Assembly: GCA_046350455.1 (NCBI GenBank)
Contig: JAXMAM010000011.1
Coordinates: forward strand, 17,673 to 81,672
From: CAZXGD01 sp046350455
Lineage (GTDB): Bacteria; Planctomycetota; Phycisphaerae; Phycisphaerales; SM1A02
Length of the DNA stretch: 64,000 nucleotides
Reading direction: 5' to 3'
In this document: positions 51,562-59,248 of the stretch, piece by piece
How the letters are laid out: each line of letters begins with the position of its first letter
How positions within the stretch are numbered: position 1 is the first letter of the stretch
Position numbers and translations under genes: made by a program
Notes under the pieces: model-generated
The model's database searches: none
The model's input: the letters and a program-made list of their open reading frames with translations, nothing else
Told to the model about the DNA's origin: nothing

Positions 51562-52206
51562 ATGCTGTTCTCACCTGCAGACATTGCCGACGCCTTGGCC
51601 GCTGGGCTTGCCCAGCAGGACGCCCGCCTCACAGCGGAGGATGCGCCCCTGGGCCTGGACGCGCTGGAAGAGCGGCAGCTTCACCCGCTGCTGGCAGAGG
51701 GGCTCCGCAGCGCTGGGTTCGGCGCGCACGCAGAGCAGCGCTTTCCTGGCACGCGGGCAGAGCGCCGCAGGTCGCACGGCGAGCGGTGCGACCTGGTGGT
51801 CACGCCAGAGGGCCGACCGCTGCGCGCGCCAGACGACGCACCGGATCTCTTTGCACCCACCGACGCTGTGGACCTGGAGCACGCCCTGTGGGTGGAGGTG
51901 AAGACTGCGCGCCCCTTCCACGCTGATGGACCCAACGGGCGGTATGCAGCCGAGCTCCTGGGCGCGCCCAGCGAGGACATCGTGCGGCTGGCCACCGCGC
52001 CAGGCGTGCATCACGCCATGTTTGTGCTGCTGCTCTTTGCGCGCACCGAGCAGGATGGCCGTGCGCACCTGGCAGAGTGGGAGCGCGCGATGATGGCAGA
52101 GGGCCTGCCGCTGGAGACGCCGCGCGTGCGCTGCGTGCCCCTGCCAGACCGCATCGGCCACGCGGCGTGCCTGGTGGTGGTCAGTGTGGTGGGCCGGATG
52201 GCCTGA
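51562..52206 (+). CDS. Hypothetical protein with a PD-(D/E)XK-like pattern
   Basis: A 214-residue soluble protein of unknown function. Residues near the middle show a pattern like the PD-(D/E)XK nuclease fold: ERCDLVVTPEG, then about 35 residues later HALWVEVKTARPF (E-x-K), followed by an alpha/beta segment (PSEDIVRLATAPGVHHAMFVLLLFART). This is suggestive but not diagnostic; a scaffold without activity is possible. The start ATG at 51562 gives MLFSPADIADALAAGL. It is divergent from livJ. It may be convergent with the small lipoprotein at 52244. Confidence 0.6.
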   Translation: MLFSPADIADALAAGLAQQDARLTAEDAPLGLDALEERQLHPLLAEGLRSAGFGAHAEQRFPGTRAERRRSHGERCDLVVTPEGRPLRAPDDAPDLFAPTDAVDLEHALWVEVKTARPFHADGPNGRYAAELLGAPSEDIVRLATAPGVHHAMFVLLLFARTEQDGRAHLAEWERAMMAEGLPLETPRVRCVPLPDRIGHAACLVVVSVVGRMA

Positions 52207-52243
52207 CGGCGGCGACTGCAGGCGCTGCGCCTGCCGCACATCT

Positions 52244-52432
52244 TCAGGGACGCGGCTGCCGCTGCGCGGCGCGCTGCGCCTGCTGCTGCTCCTGCAGAAG
52301 CTGCGTCTCGCGCTCCAGCGTCTGCTGCTCCTCAAACGAGAGCTCGCGCGTGGGCTGTGGCTTGGAGGAGCAGCCAGCAAGAACAGCCACGTACATGCCC
52401 GCTATCAGAAGGCCAAAGGCTGCGCGCTTCAT
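52244..52432 (-). CDS. Small lipoprotein
   Basis: A 62-residue protein with a lipoprotein signal (MKRAAFGLLIAGMYVAVLAGC, cysteine 21) and a charged, glutamine-rich helical tail (LSFEEQQTLERETQLLQEQQQAQRAAQRQ). The start ATG overlaps the stop of the lpxB-like 3' fragment at 52429 as ATGA, showing that it was originally coupled to lpxB. Its role is unknown; a periplasmic envelope function is inference. Confidence 0.75.
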   Translation of the reverse strand: MKRAAFGLLIAGMYVAVLAGCSSKPQPTRELSFEEQQTLERETQLLQEQQQAQRAAQRQPRP

Positions 52433-52541
52433 GACTGAATGCTAGGCACCCGCCCCCGCTGCAGCACATCCAGCACGATGGCGGCTGCCTCGCGCCCGGG
52501 GTCGTGCCCAGCAAACCGGGCTGCCACGGGCGCCACCAGAT
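52429..52541 (-). pseudogene. lpxB: Displaced 3' end of lpxB
   Basis: About 110 bases encode the lpxB C-terminus in frame (PVAARFAGHDPGREAAAIVLDVLQRG, followed by RVPSIQS and a stop) and overlap the start of the small lipoprotein by ATGA. The rest of lpxB lies 1.3 kb away at 53859-55028. This fragment keeps the intact frame (four Gs where the other copy has three). It appears to be the original end of lpxB, now separated from the gene body. Confidence 0.7.
52451..52535. repeat. Direct repeat, left copy (lpxB 3' end)
   Basis: An 85-base segment matches 53875-53959 with two substitutions and two single-base differences in C- and G-runs. The pair flanks the 1.34-kb segment of decayed genes. Confidence 0.85.
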
Positions 52542-53060
52542 GCCGGTGAACTTCGCGTTCCGTACGGGGCTCCCGGATTCTCGAACCGGATCCGGTCGAA
52601 CGCGGTGTCCATCTTGATGCCAAACCAGGCGAATCCAGAGCCTCGCTGATCCGCACGGCTGCGATACCACCTGATCTCCCAGGAAGAACGAGATGGGTGC
52701 CCTGCCAGTCGCCAGAAGATAGACCGAGTAAACCGGTGGCGAGCCTTGATGTCCCAGTACATGCCGGGGTTGCCGGGACCATCCCACATCGGAGAAGCCC
52801 CGCCATCGTTGTAGACCTCCAGCGGCGCCGAGGCGTCCATCGTTACGCCGTAGGCGGCGAACGCATCGGGAGCCACCGGCGTCCCCGGGAGGTTGACCCC
52901 AAGGACCTCCGTCACGCGGAACCCCGTCTGAGGCGCCCGCCGCGTTCATGGCCGATGCCCAGTGCGACTGCTCCAGCCAGAAGCCAACTATCTCGGCTGC
53001 TTCGGCTCGAGGCGAAGGCGGACGCAGCCGCTGCGAGCAGCGCGATCTGAACCCGGGTCA
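52541..53060 (-). pseudogene. Decayed secreted PEP-CTERM-like gene, truncated (copy Y)
   Basis: From ATG 53060 a signal peptide (MTRVQIALLAAAASAFA) is followed by pieces of one protein read in alternating frames: EIVGFWLEQSHWASAMNAAG, TGFRVTEVLGVNLPGTPVAPDAFAAYGVTMDASAPLEVYNDGG, GMYWDIKARH, VYSVYLLATGRAPISFFLGDQVVSQP, WFGIKMDTAFDRIRFENPGA. At least five single-base shifts occur in about 500 bases. The gene is cut at its 3' end by the junction with the lpxB fragment, so the C-terminal sorting tail is missing. It is a tandem copy of the decayed gene at 53080-53721. Confidence 0.65.
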
Positions 53061-53079
53061 TTCGCCACCCCCGTCCTGC

Positions 53080-53721
53080 ATCAGCGCCTCGGTGAATGCC
53101 CGTCATCGCCCTCCGCTCTGCGCAACGGCGGCAGCCCCAGCAGCAGGCACGCGGCGGGACCCGGACCGGGGACGGGCATGGCCTACCACATCGCATGAAA
53201 CAGGGTGCCGTCGGCCGCTCCTGGGTTCTGAATCCGATCCGATCGAACGGGGTGTCCATCTGGATGCCGAACCAACCGAAACCCGAGTTGGGATTGGTGC
53301 CGTACGGCTGGGAAATCACTGGTCGCCCAAGTAGAAGGAGATGGGGGCCTTGCCTACCGCCATGACATAGACCGAGTACACCGGCGTGGCCGGCCTTGAT
53401 GTCCCAGTACATACCGATTCTCAGCGGCCGCTCCACACGTCGGAGAAGCCGCCGCCGTCGTTGTACACCACCAGCGGCGCGGAAGCGTCCATGGTGACGC
53501 CATATGCCGCGAATGCGTCCAGTGCCACAGGGAGTACAGGCGGTTGAACCCCAAGCACCTCGGTCACACGGAATCCTGTCTGCGGCGCACCCGCGGGCGT
53601 TCATGGCGGCCGTCCATTGACCGAGTTCATTCCAGTGGGCAATCCAGTCGGCGCGCGCCGCAGCGGTGAGCACCGCGCACGCCGCCCCGGAAATTTTCGC
53701 CATAGCGATTCGCTTGCACAT
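53080..53721 (-). pseudogene. Decayed secreted PEP-CTERM-like gene (copy X)
   Basis: From ATG 53721 the pieces are MCKRIAMAKISGAACAVLTAAARADWIAHWNELGQW, then in another frame TGFRVTEVLGVQPPVLPVALDAFAAYGVTMDASAPLVVYNDGGGFSDVWSG, then GMYWDIKAGH, VYSVYVMAVGKAPISFYLGDQ, VISQPYGTNPNSGFGWFGIQMDTPFDRIGF, and a tail with PVPGPGPAACLLLGLPPLRR ending at 53080, like PEP-CTERM-type sorting signals. Several single-base frameshifts interrupt it. Base composition differs from neighbouring genes. It is either a pseudogene or a stretch with read errors; it precedes copy Y by 19 bases. Confidence 0.65.
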
Positions 53722-53858
53722 CTCCCTTTTCCTCGCTCTCCCATGGCATGCATGAGCAGCGGCTCCAGCCCGACGGCTCCACCTGGAGCCCCCAGGGTGG
53801 AGCATGACACAAGCCTAGCACGGCTTTGGATCGGCGCAAGAGCGAATCAGCAGCCCGA

Positions 53859-55028
53859 TCACTTTATGGGCCTGCGCCCCCCGCTGCAGCACATCCAGCA
53901 CGATGGCGGCTGCCTCGCGCCCGGGTCGTGCCCCGCAAACCGGGCGGCCACGGGCGCCAGTTCTGCAGACATCCGCTCCCGCGCGCCTGCATCGTCCAGC
54001 AGCGGCGCCAGCGCTGCAGTGACGGGCGCTTCGCTCCCAGCGCACGGCACAAACTCTGGCACCACGCGCTTGCCAGCCACAATGTTGGGCAGCAGCCGGT
54101 GCGGCGTGTTCAAGATGAACCGCGCCACGAACGCGCTGAACCAGCCTGTCCAGTACACGGCCACCATGGGCCGGTGCTGGTGCGCCAGGTCCAGGCTGAC
54201 CGTGCCGCTCACATTGAGCGCACACTGGCACCAGGCGATGGCGGCTTCTGCGTCGCCATGGGCCACGTGCAGGTTGGCTGGCCATGCTGCCAGGCCAGCC
54301 TTGCGCTGCGCATCCTGGATGAGCGGCAGCAGGCGCTCGTTGGCAGCCATCACCAGGCCTGTCAGGTCTGGGCGGGTGGCAGCCAGCGCTGCGTAGATGC
54401 GCAGCATGTGGTGCATGTTGTCGCGCACTTCATTGCTGCGGCTCCCGGGCAGCAGGAGGAGGCGCCGCGCACCCTGCGGGAACGCTGCTGCCCGCGCCAG
54501 CACCTCCTGGCCCACGGGTTGGCTGAGCACCGGGTGGCCCACGAACACAGCGCGCATGCCGCGCTTGGTGAACCATTCTTCCTCAAAGGGCAGCAGGCAC
54601 ATGAAGCAGCTGCTGACGCGCCGCCACTTGCCCAGGCGCCAAGGCGCCCACGCCCACAGCTGGGGCGCCACCAGGTTCACCACCTGGGCGCCGCGCTTCT
54701 CCTTCATCCACCAGGCGATGTGCCAGTTGGCTGCTGGGCTGTCCACCGGCACGTGCACATCCACGTGGTGGTCCTGCGCCCACGCGCGGATGGACTGCAC
54801 TGTCCGCCGCACGCTGGCGATCTTGGCCAGGCTGCCCAGCGCCATGGTGCCATCCCGGGCTGTCTCTCCAAAGAGTTCGCACCCAGCAGCCCGCATGCGC
54901 GGACCACCCCACCCTGCCACACGCACGTGGGGCGCTGCAGCGCGCAGCGCAGCCACCAGGGGCGCTGCGTGGGCGTCCCCCGAGGGCTCAAACGCAGTCA
55001 CCAGGACTGTGGGCTGGGGCTGGGCCAC
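53859..55028 (-). CDS. lpxB: Lipid-A-disaccharide synthase
   Basis: LpxB condenses UDP-2,3-diacylglucosamine with lipid X to form the lipid A disaccharide at the inner membrane. Landmarks are TAFEPSGDAHAAPL (family SGDxHG-like), GWGGPRMRAAGCELF, HVPVDSPAANWHIAWWMK, VVNLVAPQLWAWAPWRLGKW, VGHPVLS, and LLPGSRSNEVRDN. GTG 55028 is the likely start; an upstream frame overlaps aspS. Near the end the reading frame is shifted by one base in a G-run: the expected DPGREAAAIVLDVLQRG reads DPGARQPPSCWMCCSGG. Length is about 389 residues (E. coli 382), so the shift affects only the last residues. See the duplicated 3' end at 52429. Confidence 0.9.
   Translation of the reverse strand: MAQPQPTVLVTAFEPSGDAHAAPLVAALRAAAPHVRVAGWGGPRMRAAGCELFGETARDGTMALGSLAKIASVRRTVQSIRAWAQDHHVDVHVPVDSPAANWHIAWWMKEKRGAQVVNLVAPQLWAWAPWRLGKWRRVSSCFMCLLPFEEEWFTKRGMRAVFVGHPVLSQPVGQEVLARAAAFPQGARRLLLLPGSRSNEVRDNMHHMLRIYAALAATRPDLTGLVMAANERLLPLIQDAQRKAGLAAWPANLHVAHGDAEAAIAWCQCALNVSGTVSLDLAHQHRPMVAVYWTGWFSAFVARFILNTPHRLLPNIVAGKRVVPEFVPCAGSEAPVTAALAPLLDDAGARERMSAELAPVAARFAGHDPGARQPPSCWMCCSGGRRPIK
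53875..53959. repeat. Direct repeat, right copy (lpxB 3' end)
   Basis: The partner of 52451-52535; it lies at the end of lpxB. The two copies differ by one base in a C-run, one base in a G-run, and two substitutions. Confidence 0.85.
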
Positions 55029-55090
55029 GGGAAGCGGCAGGATAGGGAGCCGCTGCACCCTGCGCTGGGCTAATCTGCACGGTTCACGCC

Positions 55091-56896
55091 ATGCTGAAGC
55101 GCACCCATACATGTGGTCAACCCCGTCTCTCGCACGCTGGTCAGTCAGTCACGCTGTGTGGCTGGGTGAACACCTACCGCGACCAGGGGCGCGGCCTGCT
55201 GTTCATTGACCTGCGCGACCGCGACGGACTGTGCCAGATTGTGTTCGACCTGGAGGGCGGCAAGTCCGACGTGGTGCAGAAGGCGCGCGCCCTGCGCCGC
55301 GAGGACTGCATTGCGGTGCGTGGCACGCTGCGCAAGCGCGCTGGCGATCCAAACCCCAAGCTGCCCACTGGCGAGGTGGAGCTGTCTGTGGAGGAGCTGG
55401 AGATCTTCAACAAGGCGGAAAACCCGCCCATCCTGCCAGACGAGTACGAGGCAGAGAAGATCAACGAAGAGACGCGCCTGAAGTACCGCTACATTGACCT
55501 GCGCCGCCCGCGCATGCAGCACATCCTGCGCACGCGCAGCCGTGTGACGCAGTTCACGCGCGAGTACTTCGGCAAGCATGGCTTTGTGGACGTGGAGACG
55601 CCGCTGCTGATCAAGAGCACGCCCGAGGGCGCGCGCGACTTCATCGTGCCAGCGCGTCTGTATCCCGGCAAGTGGTACGCCCTGCCGCAGAGCCCGCAGC
55701 TGTTCAAGCAGATCCTGATGGTGGCGGGCCTGGACCGCTACATGCAGATCTGCCGCTGCCTGCGCGACGAGGACCCACGCGCAGACCGCCAGGCCGAATT
55801 CAGCCAGATTGACCTGGAAATGAGCTTTGTGGACCGCGAGGACGTCATGCCGCTGGTGGGCGAGTTTGCGCGCAGCCTGTGGAAGGAAGTGCTGGGCTAC
55901 GACGTGGGCGAGATCCCACGCATGACCTGGCAGGAGGCCATGGACCGCTTTGGCATTGACCGCCCAGACCTCCGCCTGAGCCTGGAGATCCGCGACATCA
56001 GCGACATCGTGGCAGGCAGCGAGTTCCAGGTGTTCCAGCAGGCGCTGGCCAAGCAGCGCGCAGGCCGCAAGGGCTGCGTGAAGGCCATCCGCGTGCCTGG
56101 TGGCGCAGAGAAGCTCACGCGCAAGATGACCGACGGCTACACCGAGTGGGCGAAGCAGTTCAAGGTGGGCGGCGTGGCTGTGACCAAGGTGGGCGCAGCT
56201 GGGTTCGACACTGGCGTGGCCAAGCACCTGGAGCCCTACCGCGCCGCGCTCACCGAGCGCCTTGGCTTGCAGGTGGGCGACTCGCTGCTGATCGTGGCCG
56301 ACCATTGGGACACGGCCACCAAGGCGCTGGGTGAACTGCGCCTGAAGGTTGGCCGCGACCTGAATCTGATTGACCACACTGCCTGGAAGTTCCTCTGGGT
56401 GGTGGACTTCCCCATGTTCGACTGGGACGACGAGGGCCAGCGCTGGGTGGCCATGCACCACCCCTTCACCAGCCCCAATCCGGACCAGTTCCACCTGCTG
56501 GAGTCAGACCCAGGCCGCTGCCTGAGCGCTGGCTACGACCTGGTGGTGAATGGCAGCGAGATTGCAGGCGGAAGCATCCGCATCCACCGCATGGACATCC
56601 AGGAGAAGGTGTTCAAGCTCATCGGCCTGACCAAGGAGGAAGCGGACCTGAAGTTTGGCTTCCTGCTGAGCGCGCTGCGCCATGGCGCACCGCCGCATGG
56701 CGGCATCGCCTTTGGCCTGGACCGCCTGGTGATGCACCTGGTGGGCACCGAGAACATCCGCGACGTGATCGCCTTCCCCAAGACGCAGAGCGGCGCAGAC
56801 CTGATGATTGACGCGCCAGGCCCCATTGATCCGGCCCAGCTCACCGAGTGCGGCCTGAAGGTGGAGCTGCTGGAGCGCGAGCCCAAGCCAGCGTGA
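55091..56896 (+). CDS. aspS: Aspartyl-tRNA synthetase
   Basis: A 601-residue class II synthetase, the bacterial-type length. The N-terminal OB-fold opens MLKRTHTCGQPRLSHAGQSVTLCGWVNTYRDQGRGLLFIDLRDRDGL. Motif 2 region is YMQICRCLRDEDPRADRQAEFSQIDLEMSF, the GAD insertion domain spans about 290-420, and motif 3 is GGIAFGLDRLVMHLVG near 545. It is divergent from lpxB across about 60 bases and converges directly with the symporter gene (stops adjacent at 56896/56897). Confidence 0.97.
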   Translation: MLKRTHTCGQPRLSHAGQSVTLCGWVNTYRDQGRGLLFIDLRDRDGLCQIVFDLEGGKSDVVQKARALRREDCIAVRGTLRKRAGDPNPKLPTGEVELSVEELEIFNKAENPPILPDEYEAEKINEETRLKYRYIDLRRPRMQHILRTRSRVTQFTREYFGKHGFVDVETPLLIKSTPEGARDFIVPARLYPGKWYALPQSPQLFKQILMVAGLDRYMQICRCLRDEDPRADRQAEFSQIDLEMSFVDREDVMPLVGEFARSLWKEVLGYDVGEIPRMTWQEAMDRFGIDRPDLRLSLEIRDISDIVAGSEFQVFQQALAKQRAGRKGCVKAIRVPGGAEKLTRKMTDGYTEWAKQFKVGGVAVTKVGAAGFDTGVAKHLEPYRAALTERLGLQVGDSLLIVADHWDTATKALGELRLKVGRDLNLIDHTAWKFLWVVDFPMFDWDDEGQRWVAMHHPFTSPNPDQFHLLESDPGRCLSAGYDLVVNGSEIAGGSIRIHRMDIQEKVFKLIGLTKEEADLKFGFLLSALRHGAPPHGGIAFGLDRLVMHLVGTENIRDVIAFPKTQSGADLMIDAPGPIDPAQLTECGLKVELLEREPKPA

Positions 56897-58250
56897 TCAG
56901 TCGTCTGGAGCCAGGCGCGTCATGATGCGCGCAGCACCCATGTCGCCCCACACGTTGACCGTGGTGCGGCACATATCCAGGATGCGGTCCACGCCGATCA
57001 CGATGCCCATGGCGCTCACTGGCAGGCGCTCTGCGCCCAGCGAGGAGTTCACAGCGGTGATCACGATGACCATGGTGACCAGCCCAGCGCTGGGAATGCC
57101 TGCCGCACCCACTGCAGCCAGCGTGGCGGTGGCCACCACCACCGCAAGCTCACCCAGCGAAAGATGCACGCCATACAGCTGGAAAAGGAACACCACCGCC
57201 ACGGCCTCGTAGAGCGCGGTGCCATCCATGTTCAGCGTGGCGCCCAGCGGCGCGCAGAAGCGCGTGGCCCGGCGCGAGCAGCCGCCCTCGGTCTCGCACA
57301 CGCGGATGGTGACCGGAAGCGTGGCGCTTGAGCTGGCCGTGGCAAACGCCGTGGCCAGCGCCTCGCGCATCTGGTACATGAAGCGGAAGGGGTTGCCGCC
57401 GCCCAGCAATGCCTGCAGCGATGGCAGCACCACAAACATGTGGATGGCCAGTCCGCCAATCACCGCCGCCATGTACAGGCCCAGCGGCCCCACGATGCCA
57501 GCCAGCCCCACCTTGCCCACGCTGGCTGCCACCAGCAGGAACGCGCCCACCGGGATCACCCACAGCAGCCAGCCCACGGCGCGCAGGAGCGCTTCGTTCA
57601 GCGCCTCGATGGTGCGCCCTGCTGCTGCGGTGGCAGCGCCACCCATGGCGATGGCCACGCCCAGCACCAGCGCAAAGACAATCATGCCCAGCGGCTGGCC
57701 TTCTGCCATGGCTGCAAACGGATTGCGCGGCAGCAACTGGTGCGCGATCACCAGCCAGGCGTTGCCCAGGCCTTGCGCGCCTTCGGTGGTGGCAGCAGCC
57801 TTGGCAGTCACGCTGCCCTGGTAGGTGTCCACGCCGGTGCGCTTGAGCTCTGCCACCGACTCATCCAAGCCTGTGCCTGGAGAGATCACGGAGACCAGCG
57901 CAGCACCCAGCACTGCGGCCAGCAGCATGGTGAAGATGAAGCGCCGCGGTGGCCATGCCCAGCTTGCCCAGCCGGCTTGGGTCACCCAGCGAGGTCACGC
58001 CAGAACACACGCTGGTGAAGATGAGCGGCAGCACCAGCAGCATGAGCGGCCGCACCAGCATCAGGTCGCCCGCCACCTGGAACGCATGCACCACCTGCGT
58101 GGCCACGCTGGCTGCTGCAGTGGAGCCACCATCGCTCCCCCCGCTCGCCACCACATACAGGATGTGCCCAAGGAAGCCACCGGCCACCAGCGCCACCACG
58201 CTGCCTGTGGCCACCCACCGTTCCTTCACGCCCTGATGGGGAAGCGCCAT
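56897..58250 (-). pseudogene. Dicarboxylate/amino acid:cation symporter, frameshifted
   Basis: A DAACS-family sodium or proton symporter for glutamate or dicarboxylates. The 5' part starts MALPHQGVKERWVATGSVVALVAGG and reads through VRPLMLLVLPLIFTSVCSGVTSLGDPSRLGKLGM, where the frame shifts by one base near 57950; the rest (RFIFTMLLAAVLGAALVSVISPGTGLDESVAEL onward) is in another frame from about 57985. Family motifs after the shift are intact: TASSSATLPVTIRVCE and GATLNMDGTALYEAVAVVFLFQLYG. Fused, the product would be about 450 residues, normal for the family. A one-base sequencing error or a very recent inactivation are both possible. Confidence 0.8.
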
Positions 58251-58264
58251 GGGTGCGCAGCGCT

Positions 58265-59248
58265 CTAGTGAACGCCCTGTTCTGCCAGCCAGCGCTCGCA
58301 GTCAATGGCAGCCTGGCAGCCCATGCCAGCCGCGCTCACCGCCTGGCGGTACACGCTGTCTGCCACGTCGCCGCCAGCAAAGATGCCGGGGATGTTGGTG
58401 TAGCTGCTGCGGTTGCGCAGCATCACATAGCCAGCGCTGTCCAGCTCCACGCCGCTGCCCTTCAGGAAGCCTGTGGCTGGCGAGTGCCCAATGGCGATGA
58501 ACAGCCCGCGCACGGGCAGCGAGCGCTGCTGGCCGTTGCGCACGTCCTCCAGCAGCACGCTCTCGATGGTCTTGTCGCCCACCACGTCCGCCACGCGAGA
58601 GTTCCACACCATCTCCACCTTTGGGTTGGAGAGCACGCGCTCCTGCATGGCCTTGCTGGCGCGCAGCGAATCGCGGCGGTGGATCACATAGACCTTGCTG
58701 GCGAACTTGGTCAGGTACGCCGTCTCTTCCATGGCAGTGTCGCCGCCACCCACCACTGCCAGTGGCTGGTTGCGGTAGACAGGCAGCGCGCCGTCGCACA
58801 CTGCGCAGGCGCTCACGCCGCCACCGGTGGTGGCCAGGCGCAGCTCGTTGGGCAGGCCCAGCCAGTTGGCAGTGGCGCCTGTGGCGATGATCACGCTGTG
58901 CGCGCGCACCACGGTGCCGTCCGCGTCGGTCAGCGCAAAGGGCCGGCCGCTGGTGTCCACCTTGTCAATGTTCTGCTCCACCACGCGCGTGCCAAAGCGC
59001 TCCGCCTGCTCGCGGAACATGGCCATCATCTCAGGCCCAGTCACGCCCTTGGGGAAGCCTGGGTAGTTCTCCACCTCGGTGGTCAGCATCAGCTGGCCAC
59101 CAGGCAGCACCGGGGCTGGATTGGTGGCTGGAATGCCGATGTAGACCACAGGGTTCAGATTGGCGCGCGCTGCGTAGATGGCAGCGGTCCAGCCCGCTGG
59201 GCCAGAGCCAATGATCACCACCTTCTCGACGCCAGCGTGCGCGGTCAA
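58265..59248 (-). CDS. trxB: Thioredoxin reductase
   Basis: An FAD/NADPH-dependent reductase that keeps thioredoxin reduced. Landmarks are the FAD site VVIIGSGPAGWTAAIYAARA, the redox pair CAVC (C148 and C151 from this start), the NADPH site VGGGDTAMEETAYLTKF, and GIFAGGDVADSVYRQAVSAAGMG. TTG 59248 is preferred: it overlaps the upstream gene's stop as TTGA, has an AGGGGG upstream, and gives 327 residues (E. coli 321). ATG 59299 is an alternative and would extend into the upstream gene. The symporter gene ends 15 bases after its own start region. Confidence 0.9.
   Translation of the reverse strand: MTAHAGVEKVVIIGSGPAGWTAAIYAARANLNPVVYIGIPATNPAPVLPGGQLMLTTEVENYPGFPKGVTGPEMMAMFREQAERFGTRVVEQNIDKVDTSGRPFALTDADGTVVRAHSVIIATGATANWLGLPNELRLATTGGGVSACAVCDGALPVYRNQPLAVVGGGDTAMEETAYLTKFASKVYVIHRRDSLRASKAMQERVLSNPKVEMVWNSRVADVVGDKTIESVLLEDVRNGQQRSLPVRGLFIAIGHSPATGFLKGSGVELDSAGYVMLRNRSSYTNIPGIFAGGDVADSVYRQAVSAAGMGCQAAIDCERWLAEQGVH

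Noticed and set aside
52207..52243. GCAGGC/GCCTGC hairpin as a terminator between convergent genes
   Set aside because: A short stem without a T-run; too weak to call.
52541..53875. A mobile element with integrase or transposase between the lpxB repeats
   Set aside because: No recombinase-like frame or inverted repeat is visible; only decayed PEP-CTERM-like genes are present.
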